Shown one piece after another: positions 9,426 to 18,458 of a stretch of 64,000 bases of DNA. Source of the stretch: Gillisella vitis. Its GTDB lineage: Bacteria > Pseudomonadota > Alphaproteobacteria > Rhizobiales > Rhizobiaceae. Location of the stretch: contig WPHV01000019.1 in assembly GCA_009744235.1 (NCBI GenBank), forward strand, positions 1-64,000, given 5' to 3'. The notes under the pieces are model-generated. The model did no database searches. It had not been told where the DNA came from and saw only the letters and a list, made by a program, of their open reading frames with translations. Made by a program: the position numbers and the translations under genes. Position 1 is the stretch's first letter; each line of letters opens with the position of its first letter.

Positions 9426-9995
9426 TCAGTCCTTGGCACGCTCGACATAGGAATTGTCTTCGGTGGCAATCACCACGCGGGTTCCGGCATTGATATGCGG
9501 CGGTACCAGGGTCCGGATGCCATTGGAAAGCATCGCAGGCTTATAGGACGAGGATGCCGTCTGGCCTTTGACAACCGGTTCGGTCTCCATGATTTCCAGG
9601 GTCACGTGGCGCGGCAGGTCAAGCGCCAGCGCAACACCTTCATACATGGAAATAACGCAGGTCATGCCTTCCTGGAGATAGGCCTTCTGGTCACCCATGG
9701 TATCGACATCAACGACGATCTGGTCGTAGTTTTCCGGATTCATGAAGTGGAAGCCTTCACCATCCTCATAAAGGAACTGGTGGTTGACGTCTTCAACAAA
9801 AGCACGCTCAACCTGCTCGGTCGTGCGCCAGCGTTCCGACACTTTCACACCGTCAACGATGCGGCGCATGTCGATCTGGGTCACCGGCGTGCCTTTGCCG
9901 GGATGGAAGTTTTGCGCGGTAAGCACGACATAGAGCTTGCCGTCGACTTCGAGAACATTGCCCTTGCGGACCGAAGAGGCGATGACCTTGACCAT
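9426..9995 (-). CDS. efp: Translation elongation factor P
   Basis: A 189-residue EF-P, which enters the ribosomal E site and relieves stalling at polyproline stretches. Three beta-barrel domains of normal total length are present. The domain I loop carries HPGKGT with Lys34, the residue that EpmA modifies with beta-lysine in enterobacteria. The start at 9995 was picked because the protein begins MVKVIASSVRKG as in other EF-Ps, with AAGGAA just upstream. It is transcribed away from epmA and epmB, the two genes for its own modification. The longer upstream extension of the frame does not resemble EF-P and was dropped. Confidence 0.96.
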   Translation of the reverse strand: MVKVIASSVRKGNVLEVDGKLYVVLTAQNFHPGKGTPVTQIDMRRIVDGVKVSERWRTTEQVERAFVEDVNHQFLYEDGEGFHFMNPENYDQIVVDVDTMGDQKAYLQEGMTCVISMYEGVALALDLPRHVTLEIMETEPVVKGQTASSSYKPAMLSNGIRTLVPPHINAGTRVVIATEDNSYVERAKD

Positions 9996-10157
9996 TCGGA
10001 ATTCCTTGTATCTCTCAAACACACATCGTAAAGGACGACCCGGCGCCCTTTTGACATGCTGTGACGTTGCATGGGGCGCACCTAACCCAAATTTGCCGAA
10101 ATAGCCAGCCCGTGTTGCAGCCGAATTGCCGGCCAAGGACGAAAGATTAAGAGTGCA

Positions 10158-11231
10158 ATGACTGGAATGAGCGAAAAGCGCCTCTCCGCCTCCCCTTGGT
10201 GGACACCGCGGGTCCATGCAGACCGCCGCCCCTTCCTGCTTGGCCGCAATGCCATCCAGGCCGCCCTGCGGCTCTATTTCAGCCGTAACGACGTCCTGGA
10301 GATCGACACCGCAACCTTGCAGATCTCGCCCGGCAACGAGGCGCACTTGCATGCCTTCGCAACGAGCGCCATTGGCAATGACGGGCAGGCGTATCCTCTT
10401 TACCTGCATACATCACCGGAATTTGCCTGCAAGAAACTGCTGGCCGCCGGCGAGCCACGGATCGCCTGCTTTGCCCATGTCTATCGCAACCGGGAGCGTG
10501 GTCCCCTGCACCACCCGGAATTCACCATGCTGGAATGGTATCGCGCCGGGGAACCCTATGAGCGGCTGATGGACGATTGTGCCGCCATCCTGGCCCTTGC
10601 CGCCGAAACGACAGGAACAAGGCAATTTTCCTTCCGCGGCGGCGTCTGCGATCCCTTTGCGCCGTTTGAGCGGCTTAGCGTTGCGGATGCTTTCGCGCGC
10701 CATGCGGGCATCGATCTTCTGGGCAGCGTGTTTGCCGGCGGCGAAACCGACCGCGACCATCTGGCCGCACAGGTACGGCAGGTAGGCATGCGCGTTGCCG
10801 AAGACGATGGCTGGGCCGATCTGTTCAGCCGGGTGATCGTTGAAAAAGTCGAACCGCATCTGGGCTTTGGCCGGCCCACCATTCTCGATCGCTATCCCGT
10901 GGCGGAAGCCGCCCTTGCCCGGCCTGCGGCCGACGATCCGCGCGTCGCCGAACGTTTCGAACTTTATGCCTGCGGTGTCGAACTGGCCAATGCCTTTGGC
11001 GAGTTGACCGATCCACAGGAGCAACGCCGTCGCTTCATGCTGGAAATGGCGGAAAAGCAGCGGGTGTACGGCGAGACCTATCCGCTGGACGAGGATTTTC
11101 TGGAGGCGCTGGCCATCATGCCGGAAGCCTCAGGCATCGCGCTCGGCTTCGACCGGCTGGTGCTGCTGGCGACCGGTGCGCAGCGGATCGAGCAGGTGTT
11201 GTGGACACCGGTGGCGGAGCCGCAACCGTGA
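10158..11231 (+). CDS. epmA: EF-P lysine ligase (lysyl-tRNA synthetase paralogue)
   Basis: EpmA/GenX/PoxA, a 357-residue class II synthetase core lacking the anticodon-binding domain. It activates lysine, or better (R)-beta-lysine, and attaches it to EF-P Lys34. Visible class II parts are a motif 2 block (YRNRERGPLHHPEFTMLEW) and motif 3 (GIALGFDRLVLL). ATG codons at 10158 and 10167 are both possible; no strong ribosome-binding site separates them. It is divergent from efp with a 162-base gap, and its stop overlaps the epmB start by four bases, so the two modification genes form an operon. Confidence 0.94.
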   Translation: MTGMSEKRLSASPWWTPRVHADRRPFLLGRNAIQAALRLYFSRNDVLEIDTATLQISPGNEAHLHAFATSAIGNDGQAYPLYLHTSPEFACKKLLAAGEPRIACFAHVYRNRERGPLHHPEFTMLEWYRAGEPYERLMDDCAAILALAAETTGTRQFSFRGGVCDPFAPFERLSVADAFARHAGIDLLGSVFAGGETDRDHLAAQVRQVGMRVAEDDGWADLFSRVIVEKVEPHLGFGRPTILDRYPVAEAALARPAADDPRVAERFELYACGVELANAFGELTDPQEQRRRFMLEMAEKQRVYGETYPLDEDFLEALAIMPEASGIALGFDRLVLLATGAQRIEQVLWTPVAEPQP

Positions 11232-12277
11232 CCGCTCCCGTCAGAACCGTGAAAACTGTCGGAGAACTGGTCGAGACCGGACTTGTTGCTGCTGAAACCG
11301 GTGCGGAACTGGAAGCGGTCGCTGCCCGCTACGCCATCGCCATCACCCCCGTCATGCTGGCGTTGATCGACCCAAACGACCCCAAAGACCCGATTGCCGC
11401 GCAATTCGTGCCACAAGCCGGTGAATTGGAGCATCAGCCGGTGGAGCGGGCCGATCCGATCGGTGACCATGCCCACAGCCCGGTCGAAGGCATTGTCCAT
11501 CGCTATCCCGACAGGGTTCTGTTGAAGGTGGTGCATAGCTGCCCGGTCTATTGCCGTTTCTGCTTTCGCCGCGAAATGGTCGGGCCGGAAGGCGATGGCC
11601 TGCTCTCAGGCCCGGCGCTGGACGCCGCCATTGCCTATATCCGTGACCACAAGGATATCTGGGAAGTCATCTTTACCGGCGGCGATCCGCTTGTTCTGTC
11701 GCCACGCCGGCTGCGGTCGATCTTGCAGCAATTGGGCACCATCGATCATGTCCAGATCATCCGGTTTCACAGCCGTGTTCCCGTCGCCGATCCGGCCCGT
11801 ATCGATAAGGATCTGATCGAAGCCTTGCAGGCGAGCGGCAAGACCACCTATATCGCCATACACGCCAACCACCCACGCGAACTGACGCCACAAGCCCGGG
11901 CGGCGAGCGCAATGCTCCTGCAAGCTGGCTTTGCGCTTTTAAGTCAAACAGTGCTGCTGAAGGGCGTCAATGACGATGTTGCCGTGCTGGCGGATCTGAT
12001 GCGCGCTTTCGTCGACATGCATATCCGGCCTTATTACCTGCATCACCCCGATCTTGCGCCCGGCACCGGCCATTTCCGCCTCACCATAGAGGAAGGCCAG
12101 GCGATCGTTTCGGCCCTGCATGGGCATCTGTCGGGTCTCTGTCAGCCGACTTACGTGCTGGATATTCCCGGCGGCCACGGCAAGGCGCCGATCGATGCGA
12201 GCCGGATCAGCAAGGAAGGCGATCATTATCGGGTCACGGACTTCCATGGACATCACCATATTTATCGTGATCAATAG
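11228..12277 (+). CDS. epmB: EF-P (R)-beta-lysine synthase, radical SAM aminomutase
   Basis: EpmB (YjeK), a 349-residue member of the lysine 2,3-aminomutase family that makes (R)-beta-lysine for EpmA. The radical-SAM cluster motif CxxxCxxC is at Cys105, Cys109 and Cys112, within SCPVYCRFCFRRE. The glycine-rich PGGHGK near the C-terminus should carry the pyridoxal phosphate lysine. A GTG at 11228 overlapping the epmA stop (GTGA) is preferred over a GTG at 11201, which would add nine residues not seen in the family and overlap epmA by 31 bases. No epmC hydroxylase gene is adjacent. Confidence 0.93.
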   Translation: MTAPVRTVKTVGELVETGLVAAETGAELEAVAARYAIAITPVMLALIDPNDPKDPIAAQFVPQAGELEHQPVERADPIGDHAHSPVEGIVHRYPDRVLLKVVHSCPVYCRFCFRREMVGPEGDGLLSGPALDAAIAYIRDHKDIWEVIFTGGDPLVLSPRRLRSILQQLGTIDHVQIIRFHSRVPVADPARIDKDLIEALQASGKTTYIAIHANHPRELTPQARAASAMLLQAGFALLSQTVLLKGVNDDVAVLADLMRAFVDMHIRPYYLHHPDLAPGTGHFRLTIEEGQAIVSALHGHLSGLCQPTYVLDIPGGHGKAPIDASRISKEGDHYRVTDFHGHHHIYRDQ

Positions 12278-12509
12278 AAATAGCCACCACAATCAAAAGT
12301 ATATTATTTTAAAATATACAACCTTTATAAAATTCAGATAAACCCAAAAAAAGCCGAGAATATTAAACCTTAAAGATTTGAAATTTCAACGATCCTGGTA
12401 GAATTTTAGACAGGATCAAAAGAATTGAGATATTCATATTAGCCTAATCTTACGATTTCTGGTCTATTGCAATTCTCCTGATCAGACAGATTTCCTATGA
12501 GGGGTTGAG
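12278..12509. other. AT-rich intergenic region before the carrier-protein cassette
   Basis: This 232-base gap is much richer in A and T than its neighbours. It holds a short palindrome with GTATAT/ATATAC arms (12299-12319). It probably contains the promoter of the next operon, but no convincing sigma site could be assigned. An AGGGG box (12498-12503) precedes the next start. Confidence 0.45.
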
Positions 12510-12761
12510 ATGAACGAGACCATTCGGACTATTCTGGGCAGAGTTGGCGGCTTACAGGTTGCCGTTACAGAGATCTCGGCAGATGCCGATCTCTATGCGC
12601 TAGGACTGTCTTCTTTTGCATCGGTGCAGCTGATGCTCGGCATAGAAGAAGCCTTCGACATTGAATTTCCCGACCATCTGCTCAACCGCAAATCCTTTGC
12701 CAGCATCGAGGCCATCGAACGCACGGTGCGCCAGATCCTGGAGGGTCGGAAGGTCGCCTGA
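12510..12761 (+). CDS. Stand-alone acyl/aminoacyl carrier protein
   Basis: An 83-residue four-helix carrier protein. The phosphopantetheine site sits in LGLSSFASVQL, with Ser35 in the place of the DSL serine of ordinary acyl carrier proteins; the usual Asp before it is Ser. Helix II and the acidic block EEAFDIEFPDHLL follow the family pattern. It overlaps the next gene by one base and shares an operon with a synthetase-like amino acid:carrier-protein ligase. By analogy with described Bradyrhizobium and Agrobacterium pairs, it is probably loaded with an amino acid on the phosphopantetheine arm. It is not the fatty-acid ACP, which would lie with fab genes. Confidence 0.88.
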   Translation: MNETIRTILGRVGGLQVAVTEISADADLYALGLSSFASVQLMLGIEEAFDIEFPDHLLNRKSFASIEAIERTVRQILEGRKVA

Positions 12762-13975
12762 TGACCGCTCCGGCTACTCACGCCCTCAACGTCAGGACTC
12801 CCGCCGGTAATCTCTCCGAACGGGCAGCCCGCGTTGCCGCTATTGCCGCGAAATATGCCGAGGATGTCGACCGCGAAGGCCGGTTTCCGCGCGAGACCGT
12901 GGACGCATTGAAGGCAGAGCAGCTGCTCGGCATCCAGATCCCCGCAGGACTTGGCGGTGAAAATGCCGGATTTGCCGCAATTGCCGAGATCTGCACCACG
13001 CTTGGCCAGGCCTGCGCCTCCAGCGCGATGATTTTCGCCATGCATCACATCAAATGTTCAAGCCTGGTGGAACATGCCCAGGACAATGCCTGGCAGCGCA
13101 GCTTCATGGCACGGGTTGCCGATGAACAATTGCTGCTCGGCTCCGCGACGACCGAAGGCGGCATTGGCGGCAATCTGCGCAATTCCATCTGCGCCATTGA
13201 GGTCGATGGCGACACCTGCCGGCTGGAAAAGGACGCCACCGTCATTTCCTATGGATCAGAGGCCGATGCGATCCTGATCACCTCGCGCGCCCATAAGGAT
13301 GCCGCACCGTCCGACCAGGTCATGACCGTATTTCTCAAGGGCCAATATAGCCTGGACAAGACCGTGGACTGGGACACACTCGGCATGCGCGGCACTCGGT
13401 CCGATGGCTTCCTGTTCAAGGGCGAAGCGCCCGCCGTCCAGATCCTGCCAAAACCCTTTGCCGACATTGCCGCCCAGTCGATGCTGGCCGCCTCCCATAT
13501 TCTGTGGAGCGGCGTCTGGTACGGCATCGCCGTTGATGCTGTGGCGAGAGCACAGAGCTTCGTGCGCGCCGCCGCCCGCAAGAGCCAGAACAGCTCGCAA
13601 CAAGGCCAGATGCCGCCCGGTGCCTTGCATCTGGCGCAAGCCGCCAATCTGTTGCAGCTGGTGCGCTCCAATGTGGTGGCGGCGCTCAAAGCCTATGAAG
13701 AGGCCAAAAATGACGGCGACAAGCTGTCGTCCTTCGGTTTTTCGGTGGCGATGAACAATGTCAAGATTGCCTCGTCCGAGACGATCATCGACATCATCAA
13801 TCAGGCCATGCTGATCTGCGGCATCATGGGCTACAAAAACGGCACACCCTACAGCCTTGGCCGCCATCTGCGCGACGCGCATTCCGCCCGGCTGATGATT
13901 TCCAATGATCGCATTCTCGCCAACACATCAACGATGTTGCTGGTCCACAAACTCGACACACGTCTGCTGGGGTAA
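12761..13975 (+). CDS. Acyl-CoA dehydrogenase-like flavoprotein
   Basis: A 404-residue protein of acyl-CoA dehydrogenase fold and normal length. The N-terminal helical domain (about 20-135) contains FPRETVDALKAEQLLGI and the GGENAG segment typical of the family. The middle beta domain includes LGSATTEGGIGGN, and the C-terminal helical bundle ends with YSLGRHLRDAHSARLM. FAD is expected. The substrate may be an acyl or aminoacyl group carried on the neighbouring carrier protein, since such enzymes often oxidise carrier-bound amino acids (known for prolyl-carrier dehydrogenases). That is inference. The start overlaps the carrier-protein stop and lies 4 bases before the ligase gene at its end. 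Confidence 0.85.
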   Translation: MTAPATHALNVRTPAGNLSERAARVAAIAAKYAEDVDREGRFPRETVDALKAEQLLGIQIPAGLGGENAGFAAIAEICTTLGQACASSAMIFAMHHIKCSSLVEHAQDNAWQRSFMARVADEQLLLGSATTEGGIGGNLRNSICAIEVDGDTCRLEKDATVISYGSEADAILITSRAHKDAAPSDQVMTVFLKGQYSLDKTVDWDTLGMRGTRSDGFLFKGEAPAVQILPKPFADIAAQSMLAASHILWSGVWYGIAVDAVARAQSFVRAAARKSQNSSQQGQMPPGALHLAQAANLLQLVRSNVVAALKAYEEAKNDGDKLSSFGFSVAMNNVKIASSETIIDIINQAMLICGIMGYKNGTPYSLGRHLRDAHSARLMISNDRILANTSTMLLVHKLDTRLLG

Positions 13976-13979
13976 GCAA

Positions 13980-14888
13980 ATGGATACGCAAGCCAATTTT
14001 CTGGACCGGCTGTTCGATGCCGGCCTGCTGATCGATACTGGCGTGGACGGGCTTTATGGCCGCAGCGGCCAGTTCGAAGATGTGATCGCCGCTTTCGAGC
14101 GGCTGATCGACCGGTTCGGTGGCGCAGATGGTGCTGAAGCTCTGCGCTTTCCGCCGGGCATGAACCGCGCTTTTTTCGAGACCAGCGGCTATATGAAGAG
14201 CTTTCCGCAGCTGGCCGGCACCGTGCACAGCTTCTGCGGTAACGAGCTCGATCATGTCAGCCTGCTGAAATGCATGGATGCCGATGAGGACTGGACGAAG
14301 GACCAGAAAGCGACGGATATCGTGTTGACGCCCGCCGCCTGCTATCCACTCTATCCGACGATTGCCAAGCGTGGTCCGATTGCCGCCTCCGGCGCGCTGT
14401 TTGACTTGCAATCCTATTGTTTCCGCCATGAACCCTCGACCGATCCGGCCCGCCAGCAGCTGTTTCGCATGCGCGAATATGTCTGCATGGGTTCCGAGAG
14501 CCATGTCACCGATTTTCGCCAGACCTGGATGGATCGCGGCCTGAAAATGATGGAAGAGGTGGAATTGCCGGTTGAAATCGACATTGCCAACGATCCGTTC
14601 TTCGGACGCGCCGGCAAGATGCTGGCCAATAACCAGCGCGACCAGAACCTGAAATTCGAATTGCTGATCCCGATCACCTCGGTCGATAAACCCACGGCCT
14701 GCATGAGCTTCAACTATCATCAGGATGCCTTTGGCAGCAAATGGGGCCTGAACCTGGAAGATGGTTCGGTTGCCCATACCGCTTGCGTCGGTTTCGGTTT
14801 GGAACGGATCGCGCTGGCGCTGTTCCATCACCACGGGCTGGACGTCAAGGCCTGGCCACAATCGGTGCGCAGCGCACTCTGGGGCTGA
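13980..14888 (+). CDS. Amino acid:[carrier protein] ligase (seryl-tRNA synthetase paralogue)
   Basis: A 302-residue truncated class II synthetase of the atypical, zinc-containing SerRS type, lacking the tRNA-binding domain. Such enzymes activate glycine or alanine and transfer it to the phosphopantetheine of a carrier protein (characterised, as I recall, in Bradyrhizobium and Agrobacterium). Motif 2 is CFRHEPS with Arg149 and Glu151; motif 3 is GFGLER at 271-276. Candidate zinc ligands Cys121, Glu166 and Cys269 keep the spacing I recall for the Bradyrhizobium enzyme. The ATG at 13980 follows GGGGTAAG and gives a start matching the domain. The amino acid used cannot be read from sequence. Confidence 0.9.
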   Translation: MDTQANFLDRLFDAGLLIDTGVDGLYGRSGQFEDVIAAFERLIDRFGGADGAEALRFPPGMNRAFFETSGYMKSFPQLAGTVHSFCGNELDHVSLLKCMDADEDWTKDQKATDIVLTPAACYPLYPTIAKRGPIAASGALFDLQSYCFRHEPSTDPARQQLFRMREYVCMGSESHVTDFRQTWMDRGLKMMEEVELPVEIDIANDPFFGRAGKMLANNQRDQNLKFELLIPITSVDKPTACMSFNYHQDAFGSKWGLNLEDGSVAHTACVGFGLERIALALFHHHGLDVKAWPQSVRSALWG

Positions 14889-14890
14889 CG

Positions 14891-15856
14891 ATGACCACGG
14901 TCCTGCCGCTCGATCCGGCTCGCTATACTCCCCATCTGCTGCATTCGGCGGAGCGCATGTGGCCGGAAACCAATTGCTATGTCGATCTGTGGATCGAGGT
15001 CCTGTCCGTGCTGGGCCTGCCGCCGGAGGCCATGCTGGGCTTTACCCTGACCCAGGATTTCGAGGGCGACCAGTTCACCTTCTTCAAGGTGCCACTGGAA
15101 GATCTCGAAGCGCTTTACGGTATCCGCGTCACGGAGCTGGCAATTTTCGACCGGGCCGAGACGCATGTGGCCCAGCAGATCAGCCGTGGCCGGTTGTGCC
15201 TTGTCGAAATGGACAGCTATTTCATGCCAGACACCGCTGGTGTCGGTTATCGCCAGCACCACGGCAAGACCACGGTCGGTATCAACCGGCTGGATCTCGC
15301 AGGCCGCTCAATGGATTATTTCCACAATGGCGGATTTTTCCGGCTCGAAGCCGAGGATTTCGACGGAATTTGGCAATTAGCAGCACCGGAGACCGCACTT
15401 CCATTCCTGCCCTATGCCGAATTTGCCAAATTCCCCGAAACTCGGCCTGACGAGACGCATCTGCGTCAGGTCGCTGAGCGGCTTTTCGCCTTTCATTTTA
15501 CCCGCCGCCCGCAAGACAATCCCTTTGCGGCGTTTGCAGAGGTTTTTCCGGCCCAGGTGGAAGCCATCGCGGAGCGGCCCTTCGGCTATTTTCATACCTA
15601 TGCCTTCAACACACTGCGGCAATTCGGGGCGAATTTCGAGCTTCTGGCCAGTCATCTGCACTGGCTCGCCGCAGATGGGCGCTATACGAGCGAAATTGCC
15701 GAAGCATTGCGGATTTCCGAACTGGCAAAAACGGTCCAGTTCCAGCTGGCCCGCGCCATCACCCGCAAGAAATTCGAACCACTGAAAGCAGCGCTTGACC
15801 CCGCGATTGACGCATGGGACAGGCTGATGACGGGGCTTGCCAGCAAGATCGGCTGA
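14891..15856 (+). CDS. DUF1839 family protein of unknown function
   Basis: A 321-residue protein that I recognise as DUF1839, a family typically found beside amino acid:carrier-protein ligases. It starts 2 bases after the ligase stop, so it is translationally coupled. Conserved-looking blocks include ERMWPETNCYVDLWIE, TLTQDFEGDQFTFFK and the metal- or thiol-friendly EMDSYFMPDTAGVGYRQHH. No signal peptide or membrane segment is visible, so it is likely cytosolic. By context it may take the aminoacyl group from the carrier protein or process a product of the flavoprotein. That is inference; the biochemical role is unknown to me. Confidence 0.75.
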   Translation: MTTVLPLDPARYTPHLLHSAERMWPETNCYVDLWIEVLSVLGLPPEAMLGFTLTQDFEGDQFTFFKVPLEDLEALYGIRVTELAIFDRAETHVAQQISRGRLCLVEMDSYFMPDTAGVGYRQHHGKTTVGINRLDLAGRSMDYFHNGGFFRLEAEDFDGIWQLAAPETALPFLPYAEFAKFPETRPDETHLRQVAERLFAFHFTRRPQDNPFAAFAEVFPAQVEAIAERPFGYFHTYAFNTLRQFGANFELLASHLHWLAADGRYTSEIAEALRISELAKTVQFQLARAITRKKFEPLKAALDPAIDAWDRLMTGLASKIG

Positions 15857-15892
15857 GACCAGATCGGGTCATTCAGGCACCGTCTTGCTTTT

Positions 15893-15993
15893 GGAGCATT
15901 TCAGCGCTTCGTTGAATCGCGGAAATGCTCCAGGTCTTTGTTTTGCGCATTTCCGGACGTAAAACCGCTTCACACTTTTCCTGGAAATGCTCT
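15893..15993. repeat. Rhizobial interspersed palindromic repeat
   Basis: A hairpin GGAGCATTT/AAATGCTCC (15893-15901 with 15923-15931) is followed by GCATTTCCGGACG and CGCTTCACACTTTTC and a second AAATGCTC copy. I recall closely similar palindromic units as very common between rhizobial genes. It lies between the carrier-protein cassette and the mannosidase gene and may end transcription or stabilise mRNA. Confidence 0.6.
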
Positions 15994-16010
15994 AAAGGGA
16001 CGCATAGCCG

Positions 16011-18458
16011 ATGATCACCTATCTCGATGCCGACATCCGCCCACTGGAAGCCGGTTGGACCTTGCTGGTCTGCGAGCCAGGCACCTATGACAGCCCGAAG
16101 GCATTGCACCGCGCCAGCGCCCGCCTTCAGGCACCAGTACCCGGCACCGTTGCCCAGGCGCTGACCAAGGCGGGCCTATTCGATCCTGATCATCCAAGCC
16201 CGCTGCATGGCAAGGACATCTGGTATCTCCGCCCCCTGACCGGCGAACAGCCCGGCCCTGCGGTGCTGCGCTTCGAAGGCTTGGCGACCATTGCCGAGGT
16301 CTATTTGAACGACAGGCTGATCCTGTCATCGCAGAGCATGTTCGAGGCCCATGATGTCGATGTAATCCTGACCGGCTCGGACGACCTGTCGATCTGCTTT
16401 CGCGCGCTCAAGCCTCATCTGGAAAGACGAGGCCCAAGAGCCCGCTGGCGACCGCAGATGATGAGCGACCAGGGCCTGCGGCTGGTGCGCACAACCGCCC
16501 TTGGCCATATGCCAGGCTGGTGCCCTGATATTCATGCAGTCGGGCCGTATCGGCCAATCAGCCTGATCCGCCCCGGCACAAGCACGATAACCGACCTCGC
16601 GCTGCACGCCGATCTCGATGAAAACGGCACCGGGCTGCTCGACATCGCATTCCAGCTGACTGGCAGTGTGACAGCCATATCCGTGACATGTGCGGGTGAG
16701 ACTCTCGATCTCAAAGCCGATGCCGACGGCCATGTCGCGGGCCAGCTTCGTCTTCCCACTGTTGCGCCCTGGTGGCCGCGCACCCATGGTGAGCCGGTGC
16801 TGCACGACATTCGCCTGACGCTGGATGGAAAGCCGCATTCGCTTGGTCTCACCGGATTTCGCCGCATCCGGGTTGACCGGGGCGCGGATGGCAAGGATTT
16901 CGCGATCTTCGTCAATGGCGTGAAAATCTTCTGCCGGGGTGCCGTCTGGACCAATGCCAACCTGACCCGCCTGCCCAGCACCGCCGAGGATTATGCGTCC
17001 TGGCTGAGCATGGCCGCGGATGCTGGCATGAACATGATCCGCATTGGCGGCACCATGACCTATGAAAGCGCTGATTTCTTCAGGCTCTGTGATCAGCTGG
17101 GCCTAATGGTCTGGCAGGATATCATGCTGGCCAATTTCGACTATCCCGCTGCCGACGAGGCATTTTCCGACCATATCCGCCGGGAAGTGGAGCAACTGTT
17201 AAGCGCCGTACAGTCCTCTCCCTCGCTGGCGATCCTGTGCGGCGGCAGCGAAGTCTATCAGCAGGGCGCCATGCTGGGCCTGCCGGAAACCAGCTGGAAA
17301 GGCCCTGTCTTCACCAGCCTTCTGCCGCAGCTCTGCGCGCGCTTTGCACCACATCTGCCTTATGTGGAAAATTCACCGATGGGTGGCACAATGCCCTTCA
17401 GCCCGGATACCGGCGTCACCCATTATTACGGCGTTGGCGCCTATTGCCGCCCGCTTGAGGATGCACGCCGCGCCCATATCCGCTTTGCCGCCGAATGCCT
17501 GGCCTTTGCCCATGTCCCCCAGCAACAGACGCTCGACAGCCATTTGTCCGTGTCGCCGGTTCATGATCCTCGCTGGAAGACGCGTGTGCCGCGAGACCGG
17601 GGTGCCTCCTGGGATTTCGAGGATATTCGCGACCATTATCTCGCCCTGCTCTACGGTGTCGATCCGGCCCGGTTGCGCCGGGAAAATCCGGCGCGTTACC
17701 TGCATCTGTCGCGAGCGGTCAGCGGAGAGGTACTGGAGGAAACCTATGCGGAATGGCGACGTCCCGGCTCATCCTGCAATGGCGCGCTGATCTGGACTTT
17801 TCAGGACCTGACCATCGGTCCCGGCTGGGGACTGGTGGATGCGACCGGTACGCCGAAACCCGTCTGGTACGCAGCGCGGCGCGCCTTCAACCCCATCCGC
17901 ATCACCATGACCGATGAAGGCACCAATGGGCTTGATGTGCATCTTTGCAATGACACGATGCGGCAACATACTCTGACCCTGGATCTCACCTGCCTGCGCG
18001 ACGGTAAATCGCTGGTCGTAGCCGCAAGGCGCGCCGTCATCTTGCCCCCGCAGAGCGGCATAACACTGCATGCCACAGATCTGTTTGGAGCGTTTTTCGA
18101 CACGACCTATGCCTTCCGCTTCGGGCCGCCCGCCCATGACGTCACTGTGGCGACCCTGAGCAACGCGGAAAACGGCGAGATCGTCAGTCAGTCCTTTCAC
18201 TTCCCGCAAGGCCGCGCCCCGGCCATGCATGACGCAGAGATCCGTACCACGCTGTCGCAGGAAAAGGATGGCTGGTGGCTGATGCTGGAAACCGACCGGC
18301 TGGCCCAATCCGTCCATATCGCCCTTGAAGACGGCCGCAGCACCGATGATTTCTTTCATCTGGCGCCGGGTTTTGCCCGCCGGGTCAGGCTTCTAACACC
18401 GGAGAAACCCAGCGGCGAAATCCTCAGTGGCTCTGCCTTACGACGCTTCCGGTTCTGA
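16011..18458 (+). CDS. Beta-mannosidase-like glycoside hydrolase, family 2
   Basis: An 815-residue GH2 enzyme of beta-mannosidase type. The N-terminal sugar-binding domain (about 1-170) has LHGKDIWYLRPL and an EVYLNDRLI strand. An Ig-like domain follows, then the TIM barrel with MNMIRIGGTMTYESADFF. The acid/base Glu is probably E414 in GGSEVYQQG and the nucleophile E495 in AAECLAF. The C-terminus holds a further beta domain. No signal peptide is present, so it should act in the cytosol, perhaps on mannose-containing oligosaccharides or lipid-linked intermediates. Its 3' end overlaps the convergent hydrolase gene by 21 bases. Its place at the edge of a polysaccharide locus suggests a trimming or recycling role. 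Confidence 0.85.
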   Translation: MITYLDADIRPLEAGWTLLVCEPGTYDSPKALHRASARLQAPVPGTVAQALTKAGLFDPDHPSPLHGKDIWYLRPLTGEQPGPAVLRFEGLATIAEVYLNDRLILSSQSMFEAHDVDVILTGSDDLSICFRALKPHLERRGPRARWRPQMMSDQGLRLVRTTALGHMPGWCPDIHAVGPYRPISLIRPGTSTITDLALHADLDENGTGLLDIAFQLTGSVTAISVTCAGETLDLKADADGHVAGQLRLPTVAPWWPRTHGEPVLHDIRLTLDGKPHSLGLTGFRRIRVDRGADGKDFAIFVNGVKIFCRGAVWTNANLTRLPSTAEDYASWLSMAADAGMNMIRIGGTMTYESADFFRLCDQLGLMVWQDIMLANFDYPAADEAFSDHIRREVEQLLSAVQSSPSLAILCGGSEVYQQGAMLGLPETSWKGPVFTSLLPQLCARFAPHLPYVENSPMGGTMPFSPDTGVTHYYGVGAYCRPLEDARRAHIRFAAECLAFAHVPQQQTLDSHLSVSPVHDPRWKTRVPRDRGASWDFEDIRDHYLALLYGVDPARLRRENPARYLHLSRAVSGEVLEETYAEWRRPGSSCNGALIWTFQDLTIGPGWGLVDATGTPKPVWYAARRAFNPIRITMTDEGTNGLDVHLCNDTMRQHTLTLDLTCLRDGKSLVVAARRAVILPPQSGITLHATDLFGAFFDTTYAFRFGPPAHDVTVATLSNAENGEIVSQSFHFPQGRAPAMHDAEIRTTLSQEKDGWWLMLETDRLAQSVHIALEDGRSTDDFFHLAPGFARRVRLLTPEKPSGEILSGSALRRFRF

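Noticed and set aside
13824..14861. 345-codon minus-strand frame opposite the amino acid:carrier-protein ligase
   Set aside because: The plus-strand gene has intact synthetase motifs; the antisense frame shows no family features or ribosome-binding site.
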